Position numbers and translations under genes: made by a program. Under the pieces are notes generated by a model, which was not told the DNA's origin, did not search any database, and saw only the letters and a program-made list of their open reading frames with translations. This document shows positions 26,063 to 37,122 of a stretch of 64,000 bases of DNA, in pieces. Source of the stretch: Malachius bipustulatus (Eukaryota > Arthropoda > Insecta > Coleoptera > Melyridae); the NCBI GenBank assembly GCA_910589415.1, contig OU342630.1, positions 16,959,867 to 17,023,866 of the forward strand, in the 5' to 3' direction. Position 1 is the stretch's first letter; every line of letters starts with the position of its first letter.

Positions 26063-26105
<43 letters not shown>
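25921..26105 (+). repeat. CT-rich microsatellite with internal duplication
   Basis: A (CT)n tract interrupted by two nearly identical 67-69 bp units containing CCTACCTTCCTCCCTCCC and TATCACTCCCC. Confidence 0.95.
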
Positions 26106-26107
<2 letters not shown>

Positions 26108-26588
26108 TTTCGACCTTTCACAATGTTGCTGCTGCTCTTGAAATGAACATGTTTAGTATGAAATTCCTGGTTTGACATCAAATCAGCCCAAGGAGAGGCT
26201 AGCTATGTCAGCGGAGATATTATATGCCTATTTTGGACGAGTAACCGATCGAGATTTAAAATACAAAAAATATCATCATTGAATCGTTTGGGAGAGGTCG
26301 AAAAAAAGTAGATAATGGAAAATTGTTAAATTTCATCTCTCGAGAGTCAGCCATTTATGGAATCTCGCATATTCAGTTTTGTTTGACTCGATATTGTGTT
26401 TTCAAAGTTTATTGGGGCTTAAAATAAACTCTATGAGAATACAAGGCTTTCATTTAAAGGCGTAGTCGGTCTCGAAAATAATTCCGCTCCAAAATAGTGG
26501 CAGATGATGAAACCTTCTATACGCATAATCTTATGATCGATAAATGTACCAGCTTACCTGATATAGCTTTATGATCAATGCAGCTTTA

Positions 26589-27274
26589 TACAGGGTGTCC
26601 CGTATCGTTATGTTCAAATTTTTTGAGCATATAGTAGGCTTAATTTTGAGCCCAAAAAACCCAAAAGTGGTAGGTCTATCTTTATTCGTTACGAAATTAC
26701 AGGCCTAAGAAAATTATGACTAGTGAATAACAAAGATTCAACTTTGAAAACCACACAACCACATGTGTTGTGGTTTAGGCTAATAATTTATTGTTATGCT
26801 AACGACATGAGTAAATGTGACCAAAATAAACATTAGAAGAGGTTCTCCTGCTCATACAAAATGGCATTTGGATTCAAATAAATGGGGCACCAGCATATTT
26901 CGGAATTGGCGTTTGTAACTAAATTCCAAAAAGCAATTATTATTGGATCGTATTCAGCATGCTGATCAAGAGATCGGTCGCGAAAAAAGACGAGAAATTA
27001 GAACTGTTACTTCTGCATTAGGCTTCGGGGCACAAGTTTGTATTCAGCAAGGAATAGGGCATTTTTAACACATGATAAACTAAAGATTTAGTCAATAAAA
27101 TAAGCTTTATGTGGTTTTCAAAGTTAAATCTGGTATTTACTAGACATTATTTTCTTAGGCCTCTAACTTCGTAACGAATGCAGATAGACCTGCCACTTTT
27201 GGGTTTTTTAGGCTTAGAAATAAGCCTACTATATGCTCACAAGATTTGAACATAACGATACGGGACACCCTGTA
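26589..27274. mobile_element. 686-bp Tc1/mariner-like deletion derivative
   Basis: Inverted arms of roughly 150-175 bp start TACAGGGTGTCCCGTATCGT and are flanked by TA. In the middle, NGAPAYFGIGVCN resembles the DGAPAHF region at the second catalytic Asp of mariner-type transposases, suggesting an internally deleted element rather than a MITE of unknown origin. Confidence 0.85.
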
Positions 27275-27523
27275 TAACAACATGATCCAGTGTCAACTAG
27301 TCAACTAATCAAATAGTATAACGTAATTATGTTGTTTTCCTTATAAATATCGCTGTCATTAAGCTTCAGAATAAGCGCACAGCTAACAGGGTAGATATAC
27401 CACAAAACGTTTACCTTGTGGTCTTAGGGAATTATATTACAGAATGATGCTCAAACATGATTTTACCAAACAATAACTATTACCTATAATGTTATAATTA
27501 TATTATCTATCGTGTAAACTTTC

Positions 27524-27646
27524 AGGCAGTCGTTGAGAAAAATTTATGTCTGAGATTGAATCTGAAATATTGTAAAATGATAGATTCTCACAGTTTAAAA
27601 TTTTACAGAGTCAATCTCAGACATGATTTTTTCCCAAAGCCTGCCT
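27524..27646. mobile_element. 123-bp MITE
   Basis: Inverted ends of about 45 bp share AGGCAG, ATGTCTGAGATTGA and TGTAAAAT words around a short spacer. Confidence 0.75.
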
Positions 27647-28818
27647 AAATTACATTTTCATTTGCTCACATCATAGAAGAATCACGCATAAAAAGTGGCA
27701 CATGGATTAACTGGATTATCAACAACGAAGATAAATTAAATATCTAATTATTATTCGTGAAAAAGCCTCATATAAAATAATAAAGATTGTCATTTCATTA
27801 TCCCATAAACCTTAAAAAGATGGGCTTCAAGTATTAATGTTTACAAATCACGAACAACCGCGATTGATAGCAAATATTAATTGCAAGCTTGCGAACAGCG
27901 CCTCGGGGAAGGTGTATAGTTGTCTTAACGGTTCCTTGGTTACTGCGACCGCGTAATGCCTGCCTGCCTGCAAGCCTCAAGGTCGTCCGCTTACGAAGTA
28001 CGTTCAACAACCCCAAACTAGCCTGAGATGCTGCTGGTCCTAAATCTCTTCATCTACGCCAACCATGGTAATCCCACTTCGCGAGAAGACACTGAAGCGA
28101 GGATGCTCCGCCTCTGGCAGCAAGTACCATGGCTTTAAGTGACATAAAATATTATTAAAGATCTTTGCAATCTTTGCATTTCTGTAAAGCAGCGTCCAGA
28201 CTGCGGTACCTACTGAAGAATCTCTATGAGATTTCTAAAGAATTTGACAACATTTGGTCAAATTTCCAAATTGCAAAATGCAAATATAGAATAATATAAC
28301 AAAATTAAAAAGAGATTGCAGACTGTATTTTCTTACTTGAAAATTCAATGCAATGTTGCCATACCTTAAAAATAAATTATTGCGATAATTCGGAAAAAAA
28401 TGATGATAGAATTTTTTTATTTTGATTTTTGAAGTCACACAATACCGTTTCATAGTGTATTGTTTATTATTTCCACGAGTTTTCCAACAGCCTATATAAA
28501 GGAACCTAATTTAATCGATTCACAAATCGATAACTAGTTGAAATCGCACGAGTTTAACTTGCCACATTGTGGGAAATACACTAGTCGAATTATGGCGGTA
28601 AAACTTACTCAAAAAAGCGTGAGTAATGTTGAATCGAAATGTTGAGCCTGAAGGAAATGACCTAAGTATACAATTAAGTTTTCATCATATTATATCCAAC
28701 AAACTTGCCGATTTATCACGATCCGCATGCATAAGTTTCACATATGATTTCAATATGTCTTGAGTCATGAGAACTAAACACAAAAGTAGATTAGATTGTA
28801 ATGGATTTTTCGTAAGTG

Positions 28819-29640
28819 GGTCATTGTGACACCTCCTCTGCGACCGTAGGTCTATTGTGGCTCACATCTCGTCGTGCTACATTAACCCCATCTGGTCAAC
28901 CTCTTTGAGGAATCTGACCATCTTGGCTATTGGTAATGTATCCATGTACTCCGGTGTGAGGAAGTTTCTCCCGAAGGCTTATAATCTCGTTCTTCTCAAA
29001 GCAAAACACTCGCATTAGATGTGTTTTGCTGTTGCGTCATCCTCCAAGCACAGGCCGCATTCAATGCTGATCGCTAAACCCATCCTTTGCAGATGATGGT
29101 TCATCTTGCAGTGTCCAGTATAGACATATTAAGGCTTTCAAGCGCTTTAGGTGTTCAGCCCAGTTGCGGATTTTTATTTTGGCAATATTCGTTAAACGCT
29201 AAACGTTAAACGCTTGTTGTGGAGCGATTAATTCTGATTCGGCACCTTTCTTTTAGCCAGAGAGTCGCCAAGTTCGTTCTCTCCGTATCCAACATGGCCT
29301 GGAATCCAGATCAGAGTTACTTTGTTACTCCTTGCTAGGGCATTCATTCAGAGTTAATTGACAGTTCTCTACGAACTTGGATTTGCAGTGCCTGTAGCTA
29401 AGGGCTTTTAGAGCCGCTGCCTGTCTGAAAATATCTTTGTTGATCCGCGCTGACAGTGCATATTTTTCTGCATCCGCTCACAGAACTCTATGGCATAGAT
29501 TTCTGCCTGAACAGTTGTTGCGTGAAGGCCCAGGTTCTAGAAGACTCTCTTCTTCGATTCACCGTTACACACCCCCGCTCCAGTTCCTGTGGATGTCTTA
29601 GATCCATCGGTGAACCATCTGAAATTTGTTGCTAAATAAA
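28819..29640 (-). pseudogene. LINE RNase H and CCHC tail, decayed
   Basis: On the minus strand, the start reads WFTDGSKTSTGTGAGV, then AEIYAIEFCERM, then LIWIPGHVGYGENELGDSLA. These are the ordered motifs of the RNase H domain of jockey/R1-type LINEs. They are followed by TGHCKMNHHLQRMGLA and a CCHC-like CGLCLEDDATAKHI.CEC, then the conserved C-terminal tail ending QMGLM. Several stops and frameshifts interrupt it. The 5' part (endonuclease, RT) is absent. Confidence 0.85.
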
Positions 29641-32600
29641 AGTAACTACCGTTCTTTTCAAAGATAATGAGAAAAATAAGTTGTGACATTGTTTCTAATC
29701 ACTGCAATATGTATTAGGTACACCAAAATAAACGATAAGTCTATCGGCTCCTCGTTTCTTAGTCGTCGAAGCCATGATAAACATCTTCCAGGATCTGCCG
29801 TAATAACACCAGGAAGTCGACTTCCATGGATGGGGTTTGTTCCCAATTTACCTGCTCTATTATATATTTTATTTATACTTTATATAATTTATACTCGATT
29901 ATAATAAATACTCGATTAAAGGTTCAGCAAAAATAAATTCTGGGCTCTTTTATTGGGCTTATCCAATCGTTTCGTTACCTGACTGGTCTCCATGAAGGTA
30001 CTATCGAGGACAGTAGTTTAATAGCACATATTTTTGTCTTCATTTCTTACGCTGGGCAGTTCAAAAACAACCATCATGAAGCAGATCACCCACTGATATG
30101 TAGGTAGTGTTTTTTTTTTAAACAACTGCAATACTTTATCAAGTGATAACAACTGTTCATACTTTAATTCCTATCCTTTTTTTTATATTAATGATAATAA
30201 GATAATAATAATAAATTATCAACCATCTATTTCTTCTAGTGGACTACTTGTAGTGAATAGACAACAATAATCCATTATAAATAATGTCTTATTTCCATAG
30301 CGACCCTCCTGGCATGGGCCTCAATAGACATACCGGTTACTATCTAGTGAAAGTGAGAGAAAATTAGATTGTGAATCAACAGTTGATAATTAATCGTTCG
30401 CCGATTATGATGGTGTTATGCATCGCCCATCAATGTAGTAGGAAGTGCTCAGAGGCAAGCGTGATCGGTTCCATTCTCATGCGCTTACAATTTAACAAGG
30501 AGTATTCTCACGCTCGATAATTATTGCTTATTATCGAGGAGGGTTTTGTTTTCCGAAAATTAAGGCCATCAAAGATGACATTCCGCGTGTGCACCCCGAC
30601 GACCTTGGCACTCCATAGCACGGATGCCCGTAATCGTACGTTTCCGGCATTAAAATTAGCAATAATTACTAACTTATATGGGAACAAGTATCGTATGAAT
30701 AATTATCCAGGACCTGTATGTATATCTGATCATTCTTAGAGTAAATATCGCGAAAGCGGTGTGTTAATAAACAGGGGTAAGTTTATTAGTAACAACTATA
30801 CTTGGTACTTTACAACTTTGTTGGATTATAAACTTATAAATATTCAAAATTTCCCATAGTTTTTAAATAAATTGAGTATAAACTACCTCATACTACAAAC
30901 ATAAGTAAATTTTTCCAATAATAATAATTATAATCTCTGAATAAATAATAATAACATAAATCTGTAATTTTGTATAGCTAAATAAATGGTATGAGGAAGT
31001 TTAGACTCAATTTACTTAAAAACTATGGGGAATTTCTTATATTCATAAGTATCCCTTTAAAAAAAAACTTCATGGAATTAATAGTTGAAAAGAATGGTCT
31101 CGTAAGTCCATGAGCAAAAAAATTTTAGGAAAAAAAGGGGACATGTACCCTGTATCTACGCCACTGAAGATTCCATATGTTTAAATTCCTTTTGTCTGCT
31201 CTAAATTATAATAAATAACCCCTCGAGATAAAATTAAAAAATTTAAGTTTGCCCAACGCGTAAAACGAAAACAAAATCTTGCAACACCCTAGGTATATAA
31301 TAAGCTATTTAGGATAATATTTAGGGTACCTACTTTTATTCATTAAAAAAGGTCGTTTATCAACTGGTAAGGTCCTACTACAACAATCCTACTCTTTATA
31401 AAACAGAAACAAATTTTTCATAATTTGATGATATTGCTGATATTCAACGAAGAGTAGGTACTGTCCACTAATTTATGGAATTTCGTCCAGTTTGCTTATT
31501 GAAAATTCGAATTTGGTTGTGGTATTGATGGTACAAGAAGAATTTGAACGCCAATCTGGAATTTTTTAGCTTCTAAAATTATCGCTAGGTGGCGTAATAA
31601 TCATGCGAAGCTCGAAAATTCGTATTTTATCCATTTTTTTTTTTTAATATATCCAAAATACATAATATTACTATATTTCTCAAATAATTTGGAATCTTTT
31701 TTATTTGAGAGTTCTTATTGGAACCTCAAAACTTCCGATAGCCATTCTTAGTTGCCTGTTTTTTCTGTTTTTGAATGACCTACGGTTCTCGCGCCGCACT
31801 CTGTAGATGTAGATTAACTGTTTTAGCAATATATCTGCATTATTTCTGAAAAAGAAAATAATTGTAGGTATTTATTGAACTAATTGCTGATTATATTCTA
31901 AAAGTCTACTAAAAACAAAACCTAAACTCAAGAAACTATTCAAAATATTATTTCTGAAAGGTGGTTCATTATAAATGATGGGTTGATCTGCTACCTGGCC
32001 TCTGAGAGCTCTGAACATTCTCACTACAGTGTCATACCCCTCTATCAGAACACCTTGCATTACGCAACACTATTGCAAAATGTTGGAGGCACCTTCTGCT
32101 TTGCTCAACCAGCCATGCACATCCTCGTTAGATATGAGTTTTCGTGATTATATCCCAGGTCGGTAACACGTTGACCCTCAATTATTTAGACTTAGGTTGT
32201 TACCAACCTTGTCTTATTTGTCTTTTCCCCTCATCCCCTCACTATACTTATGTTTCAATTGCTTCTAAAATGATTGGTTGACTGGTGAACCTAAAAACTC
32301 TTGTTGTCAACAACGCCATGAACTCATCGAGTTCAGTATATTAATTCCTGGAAAAGTCATTCTCACCTGCTCTCCATTATGATCGGTAATTGATGAGTCA
32401 ACATGATGAACGAATAAAAGCGTTTGATTATTGGATAGATAGAATTATATTTATGTTTCACGTATCAAATCCCTTACTTTTCTCATGCAGCTTCTTTGAT
32501 TTTACATTCCCATGCTACCACAGGTAAACGTACCTTGGCGGTAATAACGTTATGATGAGCTAACATTTTACTTTTTGCTTTCAAGGAGAAGCTTTCAAGG

Positions 32601-33402
32601 CATACCAATCATACCATCCCAGACAGCTTCTCAACCCCTACTTGTTTTTATCGTTTTATCGACTACGTTTTACCGCATCTCGTCAAAGTCCTTTCAGGCT
32701 ATGCAAGTTCAATCTTCCGCTGCATACCACTGTTTTAAATCATTCATAAATTTTAAATATTAAACTTAAATTCATTAAAGTTACCGGATGGTAACTAGCT
32801 ATATTAGGGAGTTTTTGACGATGTTTTTGAAAAGGGCGTATTCGTTAGAGTGCTTATATAGAAAGTTTTAGACTCAGCACAATGGTAATAAACAAAAGTC
32901 TGAAGTACTTTAGCATTATAATCAACGTGGGCTTACAGCACGATATGCAAGAACTACCATTGCTAGACACGGTGTTTGGTAATTATTAACAGAATGTAAA
33001 ACAGAATAAAACAACCTATTTATCGGGCAGAACTTAACCAATATTTCTTTACTGTAATATATCCTCCATGTGTTGTATTATACATAACTCCTTCGTATTC
33101 AATGTTGCAGTGAAGTACCACAATAAAAGTGGCGTTTAGTTTATGTACCTACTAATAAAATATCAGCGTTCGATTGCCGATATAGACGATTCTATATTTG
33201 GGAGTTTGGATTTTAAAATTTGGTATAGCGTCCCAAATATTGATTCTAAACAACTTTTTTGAATAACTTGTCGTATTCGCCACATAAAAAAGCGCTTTGC
33301 TTGACGTAAAAAAAGATTTCGTGAAAATTTCCAGCGCGTACTTGATTTTTCAAGACTAAATTAAGTTAGAACTTGGTCTTTCGTACAAGCTAGTTTGAAC
33401 CC
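29641..33402. other. No gene recognised apart from the MITE at 30.8 kb
   Basis: A GC-richer stretch at 30480-30680 carries a 71-codon frame without recognisable features. The LTR element inserted at the right edge. Confidence 0.45.
30832..31050. mobile_element. 219-bp MITE
   Basis: Inverted arms of about 62 bp: ACTTATAAATATTCAAAATT on the left, with a diverged complement ending ATTCATAAGT on the right. They share CATAGTTTTTAA.TAAATTGA. Confidence 0.85.
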
Positions 33403-34167
33403 TGAAATGGATCGCACCTAGGTAGGATTATAAGGAAATTATTTCCTTCGCCTCAGTAAATCAGCTCAAACCGAAAAAGCAAATAGTGCGAGATTAGGTA
33501 CGTAAATACCTAAAGGTAAAATTGTTAGAAAATTCAAACACAGCCACCCGCCGTTACATCAAGTAAACGATCCCGCCAGCACATTAAATATTCATAAAAC
33601 AAAATCGCTCCAGCTAGCCACAATTCAGTCCTTCGAGAAAGCGGCAACGGCGAGGGCAAACCTTTGCCAGATGTTAGGGCAGACACTGTCGGTCCGCGTG
33701 ATGAAATAATAGGTGACCTACATACAAGAACGGATGGAAAGAAACAGACCGTGTGAAGGAATGTGAAATCAGAATTTAAACAATAAGCCTTCGCAGAGAC
33801 AATGGTATCTCGTGGGATATCATACCTACGAATATTAAAATTACACCAATCGATAGGGCGAATTAATAAACCCCAATAGCCGGAAAAGCACCCCGGTACC
33901 TAAACGACAAGTAAGGGAAAACACGAAGTGAAAGTTAAGTCGGTGTAATTATAATAACTAGACACAATGAGAAGTACCAAAACGCGTTGACCGATTTGAA
34001 GGAAAATTTAGATAGTGCAGGTTTAGGAAAATTCAGTGAGATAGCCGCGAGGCCGAATCGCTAAGTCCAGTAATAAGGAAAACACGATTAAGGACTAAAT
34101 CACGGCAGGAGAGAAGAGTCAATAAGGTTCATTATTGCGCGGTGTTTAGAAATCGGGCGACTGCTTC

Positions 34168-34175
34168 TATAAAAG
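34168..34175 (+). promoter_or_regulatory. TATA box in left LTR
   Basis: TATAAAAG lies 765 bp into the LTR, with the same motif at 37888-37895 in the right LTR. A start about 25-31 bases downstream would leave roughly 2.8 kb of R plus U5, which is unusually long. Confidence 0.5.
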
Positions 34176-34240
34176 CAGACGTCCTGCCGCTGTTCGAGGC
34201 AGATGAGATCAGCTTTCGAGCAGGTCACGTCTGACTCCAT

Positions 34241-34450
34241 AACCCTTTGGCGTAAACCCGACGAGAAGGCGTTTAGTGAACTCTCGGTCGCCCAATCCTT
34301 ATCTAAACCAAACCCTTTGGACGTAAACCCGACGAGAAGGCGTTTAGTGAACTCTCGGTCGCCCAATCCTTATCTAAACCCAACCCTTTGGACGTAAACC
34401 CGACGAGAAGGCGTTTAGCGAACTCTCGGTCGCCCAATTCTTATCTAAAC
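34241..34450 (+). repeat. Three-copy 70-bp tandem repeat in left LTR
   Basis: Units start AACCCTTTGG at 34241, 34311 and 34382. They are near identical and share the core CGACGAGAAGGCGTTTAG. They sit just downstream of the TATA box. Confidence 0.9.
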
Positions 34451-36264
34451 TTTACCCATATCAATTTGCATCTCTCCTCTAAACAACTCAAACTTCGCAG
34501 TTGGCAAACTCTCTTCACAACAAAATCCACATCGATAAATAATTATACAGATTCGCCCAATCCATGAGTGCAGGTCCCATTTTAAATCAGACACAATAAT
34601 CAACTAGGTATTAGGCGACACCACAATAGGTACCTACGCGATTACGTCAATAATTAGAAATAAACCAAGTTAGGCAGAAAACAGGAATAAATAATTACAT
34701 ATTCACGCATAGGAAATTGAGATAGAGCTAGGAGCGAAAATAGACTTAGGTCAGGAAATAACCTGTAAACAAAACGGCCCATGATTCAATCATCCTATTC
34801 TTCGAAGAGTCCGAGTTTTTAAATAGCGCAGATGGTTAGGCAGGAAGTAGTCCCTTTAAATGCGATTTAGAAAGTGAAAGGAATTTCTTGCCATTATATG
34901 ACACCATAAATAAAGATCACATAGCAGAGCACCCCCGGTTGGCACAGGTCCGGATAGAGCAGGGCGGCGTTGTCAGATGTAGCATCCGCTACTTCGCAAA
35001 TATTATCAGGAAATACTAATTCCATTACAACCCCAATTAGGAGTTAAAATAGGTAATCGATTAACCCCCGGGGGAGGCATTCACCTCGATGTCCAGGTGA
35101 AGACCTCCGTTGTACCGGAAAGTGGAAATCATAGATCGCAACAGGGTAAAAGCACCCTCAGAGTAGGACAGCGTAATCAAAGCAAGGTTGTCAGGTGTAA
35201 TAACCGCCCTCACATATCAGGAAATCCAATAACCAAAATAAAGTTAGGATTATGAATTGCAATTCACAAATAAAGACTCAAAACACCTCAAATTAATCTC
35301 GAGTATGGGAAAGCCAAAAAAGAAAGTCAAGCAACCAAAGTATCATTGTAAGATCGTTTTTCCGAGGCTCTTCTATTTAAACAGAGACAAAATTGTCCTG
35401 TGCAATCAACCCAGGTATTCAGTAAAATCTCCACACTCACAGTTGATCAAAGCGACAATATAAAAACTCTAATGACCAATCAAATAACTCATTGCCTAAG
35501 GAGGCAAGGTAAAACAAACAGGTTGCAACCAATAGTATAACAATCAGTACTGTTAACAGGTATATAGGGCAATACTGTGCACGGTGGGGGCGATTGCTGG
35601 TCTCGTTACAATTGTATTCCCGAAACCAAGCCGGCACCAGTAGGTACCAATTACAAATTCCAGCATTTTTATCAGTACTGACTAGTTAGGGGTAGAAACC
35701 AGGAACACGGTGGAATCGATGGTTGGTCTCGATGTCCGCAAATATGCCGGTTCCAGGAGGTACCAAACTAAAAATTCCAACATTTCAATTCTTCGCCAGG
35801 TAGCCCACAGGGGCAAAAAGGTAATCAAAAGGTTAAACCAAAGTAAACAAACAAGGTTTACCAAATAGCGATAATATGAGTTATCAAGCAGGTCATGAGT
35901 AAAAGTAAACGGAGGCGAAATAATTCCCTCTCCCAGTAAAAATACACGGAGGTGAAACAATTCCCTCTCCCAGGTAAATCAACTGTGAAAATAAAATCAC
36001 TAAATAAAAGAGAATCGGAAAGAACGATTTCATAAAGATACTAACTCAACATTCAAGAGAAATGGCAACCCCGTACTAGAATCCACTCGCTAGGTAAAAA
36101 TCAACTTAAACGGCCCGTATCTCAATCCGTTGGCTATTATAGCTAGGCAACCAATATGCCAACAGCCCTCCATGCTCGATGTTTAACTCACGTTAGACTT
36201 ACAGGCGACGCAGCTAGACATACAGGGTGATTCTCCCGGTTGGAAATTGAGTAGCAAATCATTC

Positions 36265-36498
36265 AGACATTCCCGCAATATACCGGGTCGTCTGAAAACA
36301 ACCTAGTTGTATTCTTTAATTAATTCAAGCAGTTGCTTGAAGTGAAGTCAAAGAAACTAGAAAAAGGAAATTAGGCAAGGAAAATCGTTGAATAGTTAAA
36401 CGCACGGACATTTCCGCATATACCGGATAGTCTGTAACCGAAACAAAAGCGAAAACGAAATAATAAGACATTCCCGCATATACCGGGTAGTCTGTAAA
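36265..36498 (+). repeat. Three dispersed copies of a 33-bp motif in LTR
   Basis: The motif (A/G)GACATTCCCGCATATACCG followed by GGTAGTCTG occurs at 36265, 36406 and 36466, and again in the right LTR at +3720. A shorter duplicated motif, GGAGG(C/T)GAAA(T/C)AATTCCC, occurs at 35911 and 35948. Confidence 0.8.
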
Positions 36499-36969
36499 CG
36501 AAACAAAAACAAAAAGAAAGCACAGGTGTGCAAAAGAGTGGAATCCGAAATGGATTATAGTTTGAAAGATGGATGAAAGGGATCCCTCTTCGCTTTCCAT
36601 TTTTTTGTACTATCTATGCAAAATCACAGCCCATCTCGCCATTCACCATTTACGCCCTTGAAAACGAATTCTCTCGCTCATCACTCGCTTTTAAACATCT
36701 GATAGGAAGCCAACAGTTAACAACGAGTCTCAGTAAATTTCCCCGCTTTTCCGACAAAAGAAAAATCCCACTAGGTTCTTTGCGCATCCGTTTCGGCCAT
36801 AGTAATCCTGGCATACCTCAATCAAAGAGCAGGGGCGACTACGGTAATGACTACGGTAAACACAACGTAGGAAAACTCAGCGGTTCTATTAGGAGAAATT
36901 AGGGAAACTAGACGATCACACGGTGGCTTTTCGCGACAGATCATCGGGCCGGGGGTCTCGTCGTTACAT

Positions 36970-36988
36970 TGGTGCCGTGACCAGGATT
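36970..36988 (+). promoter_or_regulatory. tRNA-His primer-binding site
   Basis: TGGTGCCGTGACCAGGATT lies one base after the left LTR. It is the complement of a tRNA 3' end reading ...GGTCACGGCA-CCA. The CACGGCA acceptor strand is that of tRNA-His, whose 5' end is GCCGTG. It would prime minus-strand DNA synthesis. Confidence 0.85.
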
Positions 36989-37072
36989 GAGGGCTAATAC
37001 GCGGGAATAAATTGGCCGAGAAGGAAAACCCAAAACCAAAAACACCAAAACCAAGTAGGAGAGTTAGGGGGC

Positions 37073-37112
37073 GTCTTCCGTCTATCAGGGTACCCTCTGA
37101 TAGCCTGAAGAC
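37073..37112 (+). promoter_or_regulatory. Stem-loop in the LTR element interior
   Basis: GTCTTC pairs with GAAGAC and CTATCAG with CTGATAG around an 8-nt loop containing GGTACC. It lies between the primer site and the polypurine tract, a plausible place for an RNA packaging or dimerisation signal. That role is inference only. Confidence 0.6.
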
Positions 37113-37122
37113 GAGGGGGCGG
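37109..37122 (+). promoter_or_regulatory. Polypurine tract
   Basis: AAGACGAGGGGGCGG directly abuts the TGAAATGG start of the right LTR, the expected position for the plus-strand primer. Confidence 0.8.

Larger units (their letters stand above)
33403..36968 (+). repeat. Left (5') giant LTR
   Basis: A 3566-bp direct repeat of 37123-40688, offset by exactly 3720 bp. It contains a TATA box, a three-copy 70-bp tandem repeat and several smaller duplicated motifs. Open frames inside it (up to 109 codons at 36573-36902) occur identically in the other LTR and show no recognisable domain. Confidence 0.93.
36969..37122 (+). other. 154-bp interior of the giant-LTR element
   Basis: It holds only the primer-binding site, an A-rich segment with repeated CCAAAA motifs, a stem-loop and the polypurine tract. 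There is no meaningful ORF. Confidence 0.9.

Noticed and set aside
25887..26175. Ser/Leu/Pro-rich proteins of 84 and 90 codons
   Set aside because: Pure translation of the CT-rich microsatellite in two frames.
34100..34366. 88-codon minus-strand frame in LTR
   Set aside because: It is the translation of the 70-bp tandem repeat, and the plus strand also gives a frame there.
36573..36902. 109-codon frame in each LTR as a gene
   Set aside because: No recognisable domain, occurs only because the LTR is duplicated, and overlaps another frame on the opposite strand; probably fortuitous.
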